DNA of 42,842 nt from Schlesneria sp. (GCA_028291515.1 JAQGHU010000061.1:1-42842), one strand, 5' to 3'; shown: positions 26,129-35,713, counted from the stretch's first letter. The notes: generated from the sequence alone by a model not told the origin. Program-made: numbers and translations.

Positions 26129-28129
26129 CTTTGGGGTTGCGGTGACGTTGCCGAGCGTCATGTGAATCTGTTGTTCGACCATGGTGCGGTACTTGCCTCC
26201 TTCGGCCATCAGTTCCTGATGCGTCCCGGTCTGACTGATGCGGCCGTTTTCCATGACGACGATCAGATCAGCGCCGGCGATCGTGCTCAGGCGATGGGCG
26301 ATCACGAAGCTGGTGCGACCCTTCATCAGTAGACTCAGGCTTTGCTGAATCAATCGCTCGCTCTCGGTGTCCAAGTTACTGGTCGCTTCGTCGAGGACCA
26401 GCAGCTTGGGATCGGCCAGGATCGCACGCGCGATTGCCAGTCGTTGCCGCTGGCCGCCACTCAGGCGGACGCCTCGTTCGCCGATCAAAGTGTTCAGCCC
26501 GTCACTGAGGCGATCGATGAACTCCATCGCATTGGCCGCTTCGGCGGCGACGCGCACCTCGGCCTCGGATGCATCGCGGCGAGCGTACGCGATGTTCTGA
26601 CGGATCGTGCCATCGAACAGAAATACATCTTGTTCGACCACACCCAACAGTGCCCGGAACGATTCTACGTCATAGTCGCGCAGGTCACGGCCATCGAGTG
26701 TCACGCGGCCTGATGTCGGGTCATAGAACCGAGCTACCAGATTGCTGAGCGTCGTCTTGCCCGCTCCACTGGGACCGACGAGGGCGACGGTTTGACCCGC
26801 CTTTACTGATAACGAGACATTGGTCAGCGCGGGGATGTCGTTGCCCGGGTACGTGAACGAAACATCTTCAAAGGCGACGGCACCGGCCACATCACGCTTT
26901 TCGGCTCGCAATGAATCTGGATTGGACGGCATCTCACGAGATTCGGCGAGCAAGTCTAAGACGCGATCCAAACCGCTGAGGCTATTCTGGAACTGCGTCG
27001 CGCTGGAGGCCAGCGTCGCGAGCGGTTCCAATAGCATCAGCAGGTAGACGAGAAACATCATCAGGTCACCGACAGTCATGTGTCCTTCGAGGACTCGCCA
27101 GCCGCCGTAGAAGAGCAGGGCGGCACTGGCCATCGGGATCAGTGCTTCCCACACCATCTCGACGATCCGCATCCACCACCAGGCGTACAGTTCCTGTCGA
27201 GCCATCAGGTTGTTTTCGGTGGTGAATCGAGCCGCCTCGCGTTTCTGCCGACTGAACGCGCGCACGATTCGCATCCCCGCGAAGGCTTCCGTCGCCGAGG
27301 CGTCGATCATCTCCCGCTGCTTGCGGATCACGCGGAATTGCGGACGAATGCTGTTGATCCAGGCTCGGTGCGTGAGGAACACCATCGGCAGCAGGATCAC
27401 GGCGCCCAGCAGCAGCGTCCAATCGACCCAGGCCAGAATGATCAGGCTGCCGATTAGTTGGATGACGGCTCGCCACGGGTTGAACAACATGCCGAAGACC
27501 AATTCCCCCACGCTGCCGCCGTCTTCGCGCAGGATCGACGCGACTCCACCGGAACGAAGTTCCTGTATGCGATGTAGTGGCAATCGGACGGCATGTTCAA
27601 ACACCGCGCGGCGCAGGTTCAGCTGGATTTGCTTGGAGATCCGCGTGGCATACCACCGGCCCCAGATATGAACCAGCAGCTTGAGCAGCGTGACGGCCGA
27701 CACCGCCAGCACCGTGGCCAGCAGCAGCGACTTTGGATCGGCCAGCGACGGAAACCGCTTCAGCCAGAAATCGGGCAGCGTCTTCCCCGTCAGCCCGTAG
27801 TCGATAATGAACTTCGTTCCCGCCGGTGGTAGCAGCCCAAGCACCGTCGAAATCGTGACCGAGACCAGGATCGCGATGACAGCTCCGCGGAACGGAACGA
27901 GCAATTGCAGAAACTGACCGACGAGTTTGCTGGACGAGCGGACTCGATCTTTCGGCTTGCGATGGTCTCCGCTGCCATGAATCGAACCGCCCGGCAGTTC
28001 CTTGCGGTTCAGCTTGCGGCGGTATTGTTCAAAGCGAGAACGGCTGGAACTAGGCTCGGGGCCAGTGGTTGAAGCGGCCGTGGGCGTGGAGGCAGCAGCG
28101 GTGGTCTGTTCAGCGGATTTTGTTTGCAT
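26126..28129 (-). CDS. ABC exporter (MsbA-type half transporter)
   Basis: 667 residues. ATG at 28129 is chosen because codons further upstream lie in an AATTGC repeat; the longest open frame would wrongly add 87 residues. The first 65 residues are polar, rich in Ser, Thr and Arg, and probably cytoplasmic. A six-helix exporter domain (about 75-380) follows. The nucleotide-binding domain has Walker A GPSGAGKTT (452-460), signature LSGGQ (556-560), Walker B LLVLDEATS (576-584) and switch His612, all canonical. It should work as a homodimer, exporting lipid or another hydrophobic compound. No obvious partner is adjacent; the PSD1 gene is divergent. Confidence 0.95.
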   Translation of the reverse strand: MQTKSAEQTTAAASTPTAASTTGPEPSSSRSRFEQYRRKLNRKELPGGSIHGSGDHRKPKDRVRSSSKLVGQFLQLLVPFRGAVIAILVSVTISTVLGLLPPAGTKFIIDYGLTGKTLPDFWLKRFPSLADPKSLLLATVLAVSAVTLLKLLVHIWGRWYATRISKQIQLNLRRAVFEHAVRLPLHRIQELRSGGVASILREDGGSVGELVFGMLFNPWRAVIQLIGSLIILAWVDWTLLLGAVILLPMVFLTHRAWINSIRPQFRVIRKQREMIDASATEAFAGMRIVRAFSRQKREAARFTTENNLMARQELYAWWWMRIVEMVWEALIPMASAALLFYGGWRVLEGHMTVGDLMMFLVYLLMLLEPLATLASSATQFQNSLSGLDRVLDLLAESREMPSNPDSLRAEKRDVAGAVAFEDVSFTYPGNDIPALTNVSLSVKAGQTVALVGPSGAGKTTLSNLVARFYDPTSGRVTLDGRDLRDYDVESFRALLGVVEQDVFLFDGTIRQNIAYARRDASEAEVRVAAEAANAMEFIDRLSDGLNTLIGERGVRLSGGQRQRLAIARAILADPKLLVLDEATSNLDTESERLIQQSLSLLMKGRTSFVIAHRLSTIAGADLIVVMENGRISQTGTHQELMAEGGKYRTMVEQQIHMTLGNVTATPK

Positions 28130-28488
28130 GGCCCATTCTACGGCGGCGTCCGCCTGCAAGGAAATGCGGTTGAGGAGGGTGCCGCCCGATGTGAAGGAAG
28201 GGACATTGCAAATTGCGAATTGCAAAATGCCAATTCTGAATTGGAAGACGAGAGAAGAGGTTTCGCAGAGGCATGGCACAACCGACGGGAAGAGGCTGAG
28301 GGGCAAGGGCTGAGGGACAAGCGACAGACGGTTAGCAGCACACAGTCTTTCGTCACGACTCTGCATGACACAACCCCCGTTACCTCTCATCGAGCGGTAC
28401 GACGAAAAGCCAATTTGGAGCTATACAGTAGATCTTGTTGCACGACAGGTCATGGACAACCCGACTCCAAACGAATAAAAAGGTGGAC
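28130..28488. promoter_or_regulatory. Divergent promoter region between the ABC exporter and PSD1 genes
   Basis: This 359-bp region must hold promoters for both divergent genes, but no convincing -35/-10 pairs could be picked out by eye. It contains the AATTGC repeat copy (28204-28243) and a purine-rich stretch at about 28285-28330. No gene is supported. Confidence 0.45.
28204..28243. repeat. Third copy of the AATTGC repeat
   Basis: This copy (CATTGCAAATTGCGAATTGC and on) closely matches the reverse complement of the arm at 20891-20930, including the order of the units. It lies upstream of the ABC exporter on its coding strand. It shows that the repeat is dispersed, not a local duplication. 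Confidence 0.75.
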
Positions 28489-31400
28489 ATGAGAATCTGC
28501 ACGATACTCCTGACAGCCCTATGGATTCTGGGCCTTTCATTCACTCCCTGGCAATCCAGGCTGGGATTGTGGGCTGCTGACGAAGAAGAGTTGTTTTGGT
28601 CGTTTCAGCCGGTTCGACCACTCACCCCTCCTCCAACCCAAAACAAGGAATGGTCGCGGTCACCCATCGATCAGTTCGTTCTGGCGAAACTGGAGCAACG
28701 GGGACTGAGCCCCTCTTCGCCGGCCGATCGGCGCATACTGCTTCGCCGGACCACGTTTGACTTGACGGGACTTCCGCCTACTCCGCAAGAGGTCGACGCA
28801 TTTCTGGCGGATGATTCACCTGACGCGTTTGCCGAGGTTGTCGATCGGTTGCTGGCATCGCCGCAGTATGGAGAGCGTTGGGGCAGGCATTGGCTCGACG
28901 TGGTTCGCTATGCGGATGCTCGTGATCTGATCCAGTTGCCGGCAGAAAGCGATTTCCGCGAAGCGTGGCGCTATCGCGATTGGGTCGTCGCTTCTTTCAA
29001 TCGAGATCTTCCTTACGATCAATTCGTCGCACGGCAAGTGGCTGGCGATTTACTGCAACCTGCGGATCCCAACCGCCTGGATGCCGACGCGCTCGTCGCG
29101 ACCGGAATGTTGGCGATCGCGGACTTCGTTCCCGGAGATGTCGACAAGCAGCAGATGATTGCCGACTACGTGAATGATCAGATTGATGTCGTAGGTCGCG
29201 CATTTCTGGGATTAACAATCGCTTGCGCCCGCTGTCACGATCATAAGTTCGATCCAATCACAATCGACGACTATTATTCGCTGGCGGGGATTTTCTTCAG
29301 TACTCGTCTGGTCCCCGGTCCGGTCAAGGGAAACACTCCGCTGGTGCGTGCCGCGCTACTCCCGCCCGCAGAGATTGCCGCGTTGGAAGCCAGCCAGGCT
29401 CGCAACAAGGCCCGACTGGCCGAACTGGCAGGTGAGCTCAAGAATGCGAGTGAACGCGAATATCGATCCTACCTCGAAAGGCGCGTCACCAGCGAAACGC
29501 CGCGATACTTACTGGCGGCGTGGGAGGTTGCTCATCTGCCAGGCCCAGCACGTGCCGCAGCGGTGAGCGCCGTTGCAAAAGAGCAAAAACTAGACGAAGT
29601 GGCATTCGGCCACTGGGTTGCCTATTTCGAAGATAAACAGCCACATCCGGCGCTGGCGGGTTTACGCGCTTCATTAGACAAGGCGACCGCCGAACTGCGG
29701 ACCCGGGAACTCAGTGAGCAATTATCAACCTTCGCCGTTCATCATCACATTGTTGAAACTCCCGGTGCGACAGCGAACTCACGAGTGGAATCCGCGGCAT
29801 TGCATTTTCGAGCCGACGATCGAAGGGTTGTCACCAATGACGCTCACAAAGTTACCTTGTGGCCTAACCGGGGTCGCCTGCTGCAGAATGCCAAGCCAGC
29901 CGCCGAGGTTGCGTCACCTTTGTTAACGACAACTCTTGTTGATCAACACGCTCGATCAGTGCTCCGCTTCTCCGGCAAGGAACTATTGCAGGTAGCTGGA
30001 ATGGTTCCAGAAGTCGGGACTCTATTTGTCGTGTTTCGGCCTGATCCAACGGGGCCTTCAGGACAACGACTGATTGGTTGGGAAGACGCTGCCGTCGGTC
30101 AGCATGGACTGGGAATCATGACCGATGCCACCGGTGCCGTGCATGCCATTGTTCGTCGTAATGGTGCTAACGGAGACGTGCTGGTTCCCGCCCCTGTGCC
30201 AACTCAGCACCGATTTCAGGTGCTGTGTATCACCTGGGGACAGGATGGAATTGCGGTCCGCCAAAACGGGCAGGCAGCCGGGAACAACAAGGCAATCAAC
30301 TCCGTCTCGTCGGATCCCGCGATCGCCGCACTACAAATTGGCGGACCGGGATCTGGATCGAGCCCGCGGTTCCACGGAGATCTGGCGGAATTGCGAGTCT
30401 ATAGCAGGGACTTGGACGACAAGTCTCGATCGCGTGTTGAGGCCGAACTGGCCAATCGCTGGTGTGTTGCAGAGACGGAAACGAGCGACAATCCGGTCGA
30501 AGACCTGTACGAGGAATTGGTCTCCGCCCAGAGTCCATTTCGCTTAGATGAGGCGGCCCGAGACCAAGCATTCTCAAACGATTTCCGCCAACGACTGGCC
30601 GGCCTGCGCGAGGAATTCGAGACGCTCCAAAAACTGAAGCCCGTGGAAATTCCACGGGCCGTCGTCGTGCAGGAGGGCGGACCACCGGGAACACCGCATG
30701 AGGGGTTTCGTGACGCACAGGTATATCTTCGCGGCGACCATCTGAAACCTGGCAAGACCGTCCCTCGCGGCTTCCCTAAAGTCATCGCGGGGATCAATCC
30801 ACCAACGATTCAACAGTCCAGTGGCCGCCGAGAACTCGCCGACTGGCTGATCGACCCCCACAATCCGCTCACCGCGCGAGTCATGGTCAATCGGATCTGG
30901 CAGCATCATTTTGGTGTCGGACTTGTGGCGACTTCCGCCAACTTCGGTCAGATGGGAGAAAGCCCCAGCCATCCCGAGCTACTCGATTTTCTCGCGAACC
31001 GGTTTGTCGAGTCTGGCTGGTCCGTCAAAGCGATGCATCGTCTGATCATGTTGTCGAGTGTCTATCGGCAGAGTTCAGCGGGCCAGCCAGCCAACCTGAA
31101 TGCTGACCCTGAAAATCGACTGTTGTGGCGAGCGAATCGGAGAAAGCTGGAAGCCGAGGCCATCCGCGACAGTTTATTTGCCGTTTCCGGACGTTTGAAT
31201 CTAGCCCCTCACGGTCCTGGTTTTCAGGATCTCGCCACGCCACGCCGCACACTTTACCTGATGGCTGTTCGTACTGGTGCGAAGACCGCTGAGTTTAGTT
31301 CCCTGTTCGATTCGGCTGACTGCAGCGGAATTGTCGAACGTCGCACCGAGACGATTGTCGCACCGCAGGCGCTGTTTCTGATGAATGACTCATTGGTGAT

Positions 31401-31623
31401 AGAATTGGCGAAGTCACTCGGGAATCGAATCGCGCACGAGGTTCCTGCCGGTGATTATCGACTTCGTATTCAACGACTGTACGAAATCACCTTGTGCAGG
31501 CTGCCGACGGACGAGGAAATCGAAGTTGGCCTGCAGTTGCTCGCTGACCGGACTCGGTCCGATGCATGGTCCAATTATTGCCGAGTCGTCTTGTGTACGA
31601 ACGAGTTCATGTTTGTGGATTGA
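28489..31623 (+). CDS. DUF1549/DUF1553 (PSD1-type) exported protein with inserted LamG-like domain
   Basis: 1044 residues from ATG 28489, with AAGG in the AAAAAGG run about 28480 upstream. A signal peptide (about 1-30, ending LWAA) is followed at once by DUF1549: RRTTFDLTGLPPTP, RWGRHWLDVVRYAD and CARCHDHKFDP with C246/C249/H250. Residues about 470-670 form a concanavalin/LamG-type insert (VLRFSGKELLQVAG to LAELRVYSRDLD). DUF1553 ends the protein (LTARVMVNRIWQHHFG, HPELLDFLA, ending in FMFVD). The separate N-terminal cytochrome domain (PSCyt1) found in the second PSD1 protein of this window is absent, so the single CxxCH lies inside DUF1549. It pairs with the DUF1501 gene 24 bp downstream. 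Function is unknown. Confidence 0.93.
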   Translation: MRICTILLTALWILGLSFTPWQSRLGLWAADEEELFWSFQPVRPLTPPPTQNKEWSRSPIDQFVLAKLEQRGLSPSSPADRRILLRRTTFDLTGLPPTPQEVDAFLADDSPDAFAEVVDRLLASPQYGERWGRHWLDVVRYADARDLIQLPAESDFREAWRYRDWVVASFNRDLPYDQFVARQVAGDLLQPADPNRLDADALVATGMLAIADFVPGDVDKQQMIADYVNDQIDVVGRAFLGLTIACARCHDHKFDPITIDDYYSLAGIFFSTRLVPGPVKGNTPLVRAALLPPAEIAALEASQARNKARLAELAGELKNASEREYRSYLERRVTSETPRYLLAAWEVAHLPGPARAAAVSAVAKEQKLDEVAFGHWVAYFEDKQPHPALAGLRASLDKATAELRTRELSEQLSTFAVHHHIVETPGATANSRVESAALHFRADDRRVVTNDAHKVTLWPNRGRLLQNAKPAAEVASPLLTTTLVDQHARSVLRFSGKELLQVAGMVPEVGTLFVVFRPDPTGPSGQRLIGWEDAAVGQHGLGIMTDATGAVHAIVRRNGANGDVLVPAPVPTQHRFQVLCITWGQDGIAVRQNGQAAGNNKAINSVSSDPAIAALQIGGPGSGSSPRFHGDLAELRVYSRDLDDKSRSRVEAELANRWCVAETETSDNPVEDLYEELVSAQSPFRLDEAARDQAFSNDFRQRLAGLREEFETLQKLKPVEIPRAVVVQEGGPPGTPHEGFRDAQVYLRGDHLKPGKTVPRGFPKVIAGINPPTIQQSSGRRELADWLIDPHNPLTARVMVNRIWQHHFGVGLVATSANFGQMGESPSHPELLDFLANRFVESGWSVKAMHRLIMLSSVYRQSSAGQPANLNADPENRLLWRANRRKLEAEAIRDSLFAVSGRLNLAPHGPGFQDLATPRRTLYLMAVRTGAKTAEFSSLFDSADCSGIVERRTETIVAPQALFLMNDSLVIELAKSLGNRIAHEVPAGDYRLRIQRLYEITLCRLPTDEEIEVGLQLLADRTRSDAWSNYCRVVLCTNEFMFVD

Positions 31624-31647
31624 ATGCATCGCCTGGAGTGAACTCCC

Positions 31648-33075
31648 TTGAATTCGAACCTGACTAGACGATCCTCCTCCGCCCCCCTGACTCGTCGTGA
31701 ACTGCTACGCCGCTCCGGTGGTGGATTTGGTGCTGTCGCGCTGGCGGCCCTGCTTTCCGACGACTCGGCGTCGACTCGGAAGCTGATGGCCGGCGAGCGG
31801 ACCAGTCCGCTGTCAGCCAAGCAGCCCCAGTTTGCGGCGAAGGCGAAGCGGGTCATTTTTTTGTTCATGCCGGGTGGGCCCTCACAGGTCGATACGTTCG
31901 ACCCGAAACCGCAACTAACGCAGGATGACGGAAAGCCCGCGCCAAAGCTTTATCTCGGACAACAGCGAAACCTTCTCGCCTCCCCTTGGAAGTTTCAGCC
32001 GTATGGCGAATCGGGTTTGGAGGTCAGTGAGCTGTTTCCTCGCACGGCGCAGTGCGTCGACGACCTGTGCATCATTCGCTCGATGGTCACTGATGATCCA
32101 AATCATCCCGGCGGTTGCCTGCTGATGCACACCGGCGAGCGAGTCTCTTCCAGACCAAGCCTGGGGGCCTGGGTCACGTACGGGCTGGGAACGGAGAATC
32201 GCGACCTGCCTGGTTTCGTCGCAATCGGACCAGGGCCAATCATTGAAGGGGCTCGCCAATATGGCGCTAGTTTTCTTCCCGCCGCCTATCAGGGAACTTT
32301 CGTTTCGAATCTCGACCAGCCCCTGAAGAACCTTGCGGGATCCGCCGCGCCCGATCAACAACGACGTGATCTCGATGCATTGGCTCGATTGAATGAGCTT
32401 CATCGAGTCAGTCGCGCGGACGATACACGGTTGAGCGCCCGGATCGATTCGTTCGAACTGGCCTATCGAATGCAGACGGCCGCCCCCGAAGCGTTCAGTC
32501 TGCAAGGTGAGACAGCAGAGACGGCCCGCCTCTACGGTCTCGACCAACCCAAAACGGAGGTATTTGGCAAGCAATGTCTGCTCGCGCGGCGGCTGGTCGA
32601 ACGGGGAGTCCGCTTCGTTCAGCTTTATCACACAACTGGCGGCTTTCAGCCCTGGGATCAGCACAGCGATCTCAAGGGGGGACATGAAAGAAACGCCCTG
32701 GAAACGGACACTCCCATCGCCGGGCTTCTCAAGGATCTGAAGCAGCGGGGCCTGTTCGATGACACGCTGGTCATCTGGGGAGGCGAATTCGGCCGCACAC
32801 CCGCACGCGAGGGGACAGCCAACGGCCGCGACCATCATCCGTTTGGCTTCACAATGTGGATGGCCGGTGCCGGAATCAAACGCGGAATGGCCTACGGTGC
32901 CACCGACGAATACGGGTGGGACGCCATCGAAAAGCCAGTCCATGTCCATGATCTGCACGCGACCATTCTGCACCTTCTCGGTCTCGATCACGAACAACTC
33001 ACCTACCGCCACGCCGGCCGCGACTTCCGTTTGACCGACGTCTACGGGAACGTTGTAACTGGCATCCTTGCATAG
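31648..33075 (+). CDS. DUF1501 Tat-exported sulfatase-like protein
   Basis: 475 residues. TTG 31648 is chosen because GGAG (31635-31638) sits 9 nt upstream and it opens a Tat signal, TRRELLRRSGGG (Arg16-Arg17). DUF1501 motifs are clear: VIFLFMPGGPSQVDTFDPKP, HPGGCLLMHTG, SLGAWVTYGLGTENRDLPGF, VIWGGEFGRTP and the ending HLLGLDHEQLTYRHAGRDFRLTDV. The family has an alkaline-phosphatase-like fold, but its reaction is not established. Tat export implies folding before export, perhaps with a bound metal. It forms an operon with the PSD1 gene before it. No terminator is seen after the stop. Confidence 0.95.
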   Translation: MNSNLTRRSSSAPLTRRELLRRSGGGFGAVALAALLSDDSASTRKLMAGERTSPLSAKQPQFAAKAKRVIFLFMPGGPSQVDTFDPKPQLTQDDGKPAPKLYLGQQRNLLASPWKFQPYGESGLEVSELFPRTAQCVDDLCIIRSMVTDDPNHPGGCLLMHTGERVSSRPSLGAWVTYGLGTENRDLPGFVAIGPGPIIEGARQYGASFLPAAYQGTFVSNLDQPLKNLAGSAAPDQQRRDLDALARLNELHRVSRADDTRLSARIDSFELAYRMQTAAPEAFSLQGETAETARLYGLDQPKTEVFGKQCLLARRLVERGVRFVQLYHTTGGFQPWDQHSDLKGGHERNALETDTPIAGLLKDLKQRGLFDDTLVIWGGEFGRTPAREGTANGRDHHPFGFTMWMAGAGIKRGMAYGATDEYGWDAIEKPVHVHDLHATILHLLGLDHEQLTYRHAGRDFRLTDVYGNVVTGILA

Positions 33076-33160
33076 CGGACCGAAGCAGGCAGTGGCACGG
33101 GTGGCACGGATTCTAAACCCTTCAAAGTCAATTAGCCTGACTGATATGCTGAAGCATAAC

Positions 33161-33691
33161 CTAGGAAGTTACGAGTCCCTGCCGGAGTTCAAAGATCGGC
33201 GGCTTCGTGATCAACGTCCTGCCGTCGGCGGACCAGTCAAGCAGATGCGCTTTGCTGGTATGCCCCTTCAGTTCGCCCACCTTCGCAAACTGCTTCGTTT
33301 CGAACAGGTCGATCGTTTTTCCCTTAGCACAGGCGAGCAACTGCGTGTCGGGCGAGAACCGCACCTGTTCCGCGGTGTTATACGAGGTCTTTTTCTCCGG
33401 ATGCAGCCTCGCCAGACGCTGGCCCGTGTGGAGCGAATAGACCTTGGTCGTGAAATCGGCCATTCCCGTTGCCAGAAACTGCCCGTCAGCGGACAGATCA
33501 AAGACCAGGATCCCCTGGCGAGTTTCAGGATCCATATCATCAATGACATATCGAAGCGACCACGGCGCCGTATCCCAGACGCGAATGGTCCTGTCGTCGC
33601 TCGTGCTGACCAGCACCCGAGAATCGCCAGACGCCGCCAAGCCAACGATCCTGTTGGAATGTCCCGACACTGTCGCATATTGTGAATACAC
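33161..33691 (-). pseudogene. WD40-repeat gene remnant
   Basis: Frame gives about 176 residues with three to four WD40 blades: SGHSNRIVGLAASGDSRVL, TSDDRTIRVWDTAP, FDLSADGQFLATGMADFTTK, LKGHTSKAHLLDWSADGRTL. The only start is a GTG at 33691, and the open frame reaches an in-frame stop 54 bp further on, so the first blades and any signal or kinase part are missing. The C-terminus stops shortly after a blade begins. A complete propeller needs about seven blades. It looks like the end of a larger planctomycete WD40 protein left by a deletion. It lies convergent to the DUF1501 gene and just after the membrane protein on its own strand. Confidence 0.68.
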
Positions 33692-33751
33692 AGGCTGGTG
33701 ATCCCTTCCAGCGGCACTCAGGTCGGCCTGGATTGAGTCGGCGAGATCCGT

Positions 33752-34303
33752 TCATGCGACCTCGGCTCGCCATCGGAAGGCTCGATCGGCTTCGGGGCTG
33801 AGGTAGACGATCATTCCGAAGATGAGTAGTCCGATGGAGAAGGGGAGGCACCAGCAGAAGAGGATGGAACCCATATTCAGCACCATGGTGATGATGCCGA
33901 GTATTCGATTCCGGTAGCCATAGTTCCGGATGCCCGCGTAGATCCCCAGGATACCGATGACGAACAGGAAGGCCGACATGGCTCCATATGTGACGTACAA
34001 GATTGCCGTCATCCCATCTTTGGGGATTTGCGGCGCGTTGGGGTTTTCTTGACGTTGCATCTGCTGCTGTTTCTCGACTTGCTCACTGATTTGAGGGACG
34101 AAGAACACGATCATGCCAATGAAGCCGATGGCGGCGATCAGCATCAAGACTCCGTGAGCGATCATCGTAATCGCGACCCAGGGAACGTACCGGGCCTTGC
34201 CGATCGTGCGTGGGTCGACACCGTCATCGATTTCGGAAGGGATCGCGGCAGGGGACGGTTCGTCACTGCTGGGAGGAAGATAGGGGTTCTCAAAATCATC
34301 CAC
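33752..34303 (-). CDS. Four-helix membrane protein of unknown function
   Basis: 183 residues from GTG 34303, with AGGG about 7 nt upstream on this strand; a nearby ATG (34299) is out of frame. The N-terminus DDFENPYLPPSSDE is the polar NPY-type leader common in planctomycete small membrane proteins. Four hydrophobic segments follow, with a polar Gln-rich linker (EKQQQMQRQENP) between the first and second. It ends in YLSPEADRAFRWR, a tail also typical of that group. No catalytic residues are visible. It reads in the same direction as the WD40 remnant, whose remaining frame begins close to this stop. Confidence 0.82.
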   Translation of the reverse strand: MDDFENPYLPPSSDEPSPAAIPSEIDDGVDPRTIGKARYVPWVAITMIAHGVLMLIAAIGFIGMIVFFVPQISEQVEKQQQMQRQENPNAPQIPKDGMTAILYVTYGAMSAFLFVIGILGIYAGIRNYGYRNRILGIITMVLNMGSILFCWCLPFSIGLLIFGMIVYLSPEADRAFRWRAEVA

Positions 34304-34457
34304 GCGGCGGCCCTGCTTTCTGATTCAACGGTGAGGATGAGAAGCTGTTGGAAGTATCGCAACTAGCGGCGATGAATGGAATCTACTGAGAAATCGCGGT
34401 GAGGGCCGAATCTCTTCGAATCACGCTCCAACGCGGGTGCATTCGCCGAGACGTCGG
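34304..34457. other. Short intergenic stretch between two minus-strand genes
   Basis: This 154-bp stretch separates the membrane protein from the leucine-rich-type protein on the same strand. A short hairpin GCCGA-GACG-TCGGC lies near 34445-34458, but it has no T-run. No gene is supported. Confidence 0.5.
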
Positions 34458-35297
34458 CTAAGGTAGCCAGATGATGTTTGTTGATTTCAACGAGTGCTTC
34501 AACTGCTCATCGACACTGTCCGTCTTGTTGAGACTATTGATTCTCAGGATTTCCATGTGCCGCATCCGGCAGATGGATTGGAGAGCCGCTTCGTCCAACT
34601 CCTCTTTCTGATGAATGGATAGCGACTTGATGTTCTGACATTTTTCAATCTGCCTGAGAGCGTGATCTAAGCGAGAGATATGATTCAGCGAAATGTGCTG
34701 CAGATGAGGATGTTGATCGAGCTGGTCCAGGTCCGAAATCGTCCCCTTGAAACTGGTGAGCACCAGCGATTCGAGTTGGGGGATCAGCAAGAAGTGTCGG
34801 CCGGAGATTGTGGAGTCGATGTGGTCGATCCAGTTTCGAGTGACCGTCATCTGCGATCCGACGACATGAATCATTCTGAGGTCCGGCAGGTCCGCCAGAT
34901 TCTGCAGGCCCGGGCCGATCTGACCACCATCGAGAGATGCATTTTTCAGTTTGGGAAACCGGCGTAATCGGACCAGCCACTGGTCGTTGACGGCCGTATT
35001 GAACAACAAGACGGTGACGACGTCGCGATCTTGAATGAAGAACTCGCTGAAGTAGCTGACTGGGCCTGAACCTTGGCGAAGCGAATGTAGAAGGGACCTT
35101 TGCTCCGGTTCAGCGATTCCGTTCACGCGGAAAACCGCCCATGCTGATCGGCATTGCGACCACAAAAACAGGCCCGTGACGACCCACATCAGGGCGACGA
35201 CGGCGGGGATTCGAACCCACAACGAACGCCACCATTGCCAGCGGCGTTTGGTCAGGATTTCAGATCCGGCCGGGGAGCTTGACGCCAGTGTGTTCAT
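34458..35297 (-). CDS. Membrane-anchored leucine-rich-repeat-like protein
   Basis: 279 residues from ATG 35297; GTG 35309, four codons earlier, is also possible. One membrane helix (about 29-50, IPAVVALMWVVTGLFLW) follows a basic region, KRRWQWWRS, so the C-terminal part should be periplasmic. That part holds spaced Leu patterns typical of degenerate leucine-rich repeats: LRRFPKLKNASLDGG, LADLPDLRMIHVVGS, LLIPQLESLVLTSF, LDQHPHLQHISLNHI, CRMRHMEILRINSL. Each unit is about 25 residues. Such proteins bind other proteins; the partner is unknown. It is divergent to the small membrane gene at 35432. Confidence 0.75.
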   Translation of the reverse strand: MNTLASSSPAGSEILTKRRWQWWRSLWVRIPAVVALMWVVTGLFLWSQCRSAWAVFRVNGIAEPEQRSLLHSLRQGSGPVSYFSEFFIQDRDVVTVLLFNTAVNDQWLVRLRRFPKLKNASLDGGQIGPGLQNLADLPDLRMIHVVGSQMTVTRNWIDHIDSTISGRHFLLIPQLESLVLTSFKGTISDLDQLDQHPHLQHISLNHISRLDHALRQIEKCQNIKSLSIHQKEELDEAALQSICRMRHMEILRINSLNKTDSVDEQLKHSLKSTNIIWLP

Positions 35298-35405
35298 GGC
35301 TGAAACCACTTTGCATCTGAATGACTTGCTGAGTGAGGGGTCGCCAAGACTACCGCGTATCGGTCGAATCTGCGAACAGGCGGAGCGTGGTTTTCCGGCG
35401 GGGTG

Positions 35406-35414
35406 TGCTAGAAT
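35406..35414 (+). promoter_or_regulatory. Candidate extended -10 element
   Basis: TGC-TAGAAT at 35406-35414 matches an extended -10 box. No good -35 hexamer lies at the right distance, but extended -10 promoters do not need one. It is 18 nt before the ATG of the small membrane gene, so the leader would be only about 10 nt. Confidence 0.35.
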
Positions 35415-35431
35415 TGCCGCGGGAGTGAACC

Positions 35432-35713
35432 ATGCGTTGGCTGATTTATCTGCATCTGGCGGCAGTGGCGATCTGTGCGTGCTTAAGCCTGGCGGATCGT
35501 GGACTGCTGTGGTCGTTGCAGTTCTCTCAAGCGGCCTATCCGATTGCTCAGGTGATGCTACTCCCGGCGCTAATCGCTTGGATCGCCTGTCCGTTGGGAG
35601 CGATGATCATTGCGGCTCGTTCATCGGGGTTCCGTCGGATGGCAGCTCCGGTTCTGGCGGAGGTGGCTCTGTTTTTCGCCCAGGTTGCGGCGCTGCTACC
35701 GTCAGTCCAGTGA
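35432..35713 (+). CDS. Small three-helix membrane protein
   Basis: 93 residues from ATG 35432, with GGGAG at about 35420-35424. Three hydrophobic stretches (about 4-20, 34-58, 70-88) make up most of the protein, with few charges. No family is recognised. An extended -10 element lies upstream. It ends 77 bp before the stop of the convergent DUF1501 gene. The ribosome site, membrane-protein composition and lack of a competing gene support it as real; its size keeps confidence moderate. Confidence 0.6.
   Translation: MRWLIYLHLAAVAICACLSLADRGLLWSLQFSQAAYPIAQVMLLPALIAWIACPLGAMIIAARSSGFRRMAAPVLAEVALFFAQVAALLPSVQ

Noticed and set aside
28130-28390. 87-residue N-terminal extension of the ABC exporter
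   Set aside because: The extension reads through the AATTGC repeat (giving ILQFAICN-type peptide) and is not coding-like; ATG 28129 is better.
31915-33012. 365-residue minus-strand open frame
   Set aside because: Antisense to the clear DUF1501 gene.
33145-33158. TATGCT-GA-AGCATA hairpin as terminator
   Set aside because: Six-bp stem, 2-nt loop and no T-run; too weak.
33068-33685. 205-residue plus-strand open frame
   Set aside because: It mirrors the WD40 remnant on the minus strand, which has recognisable blades, while this frame has none.
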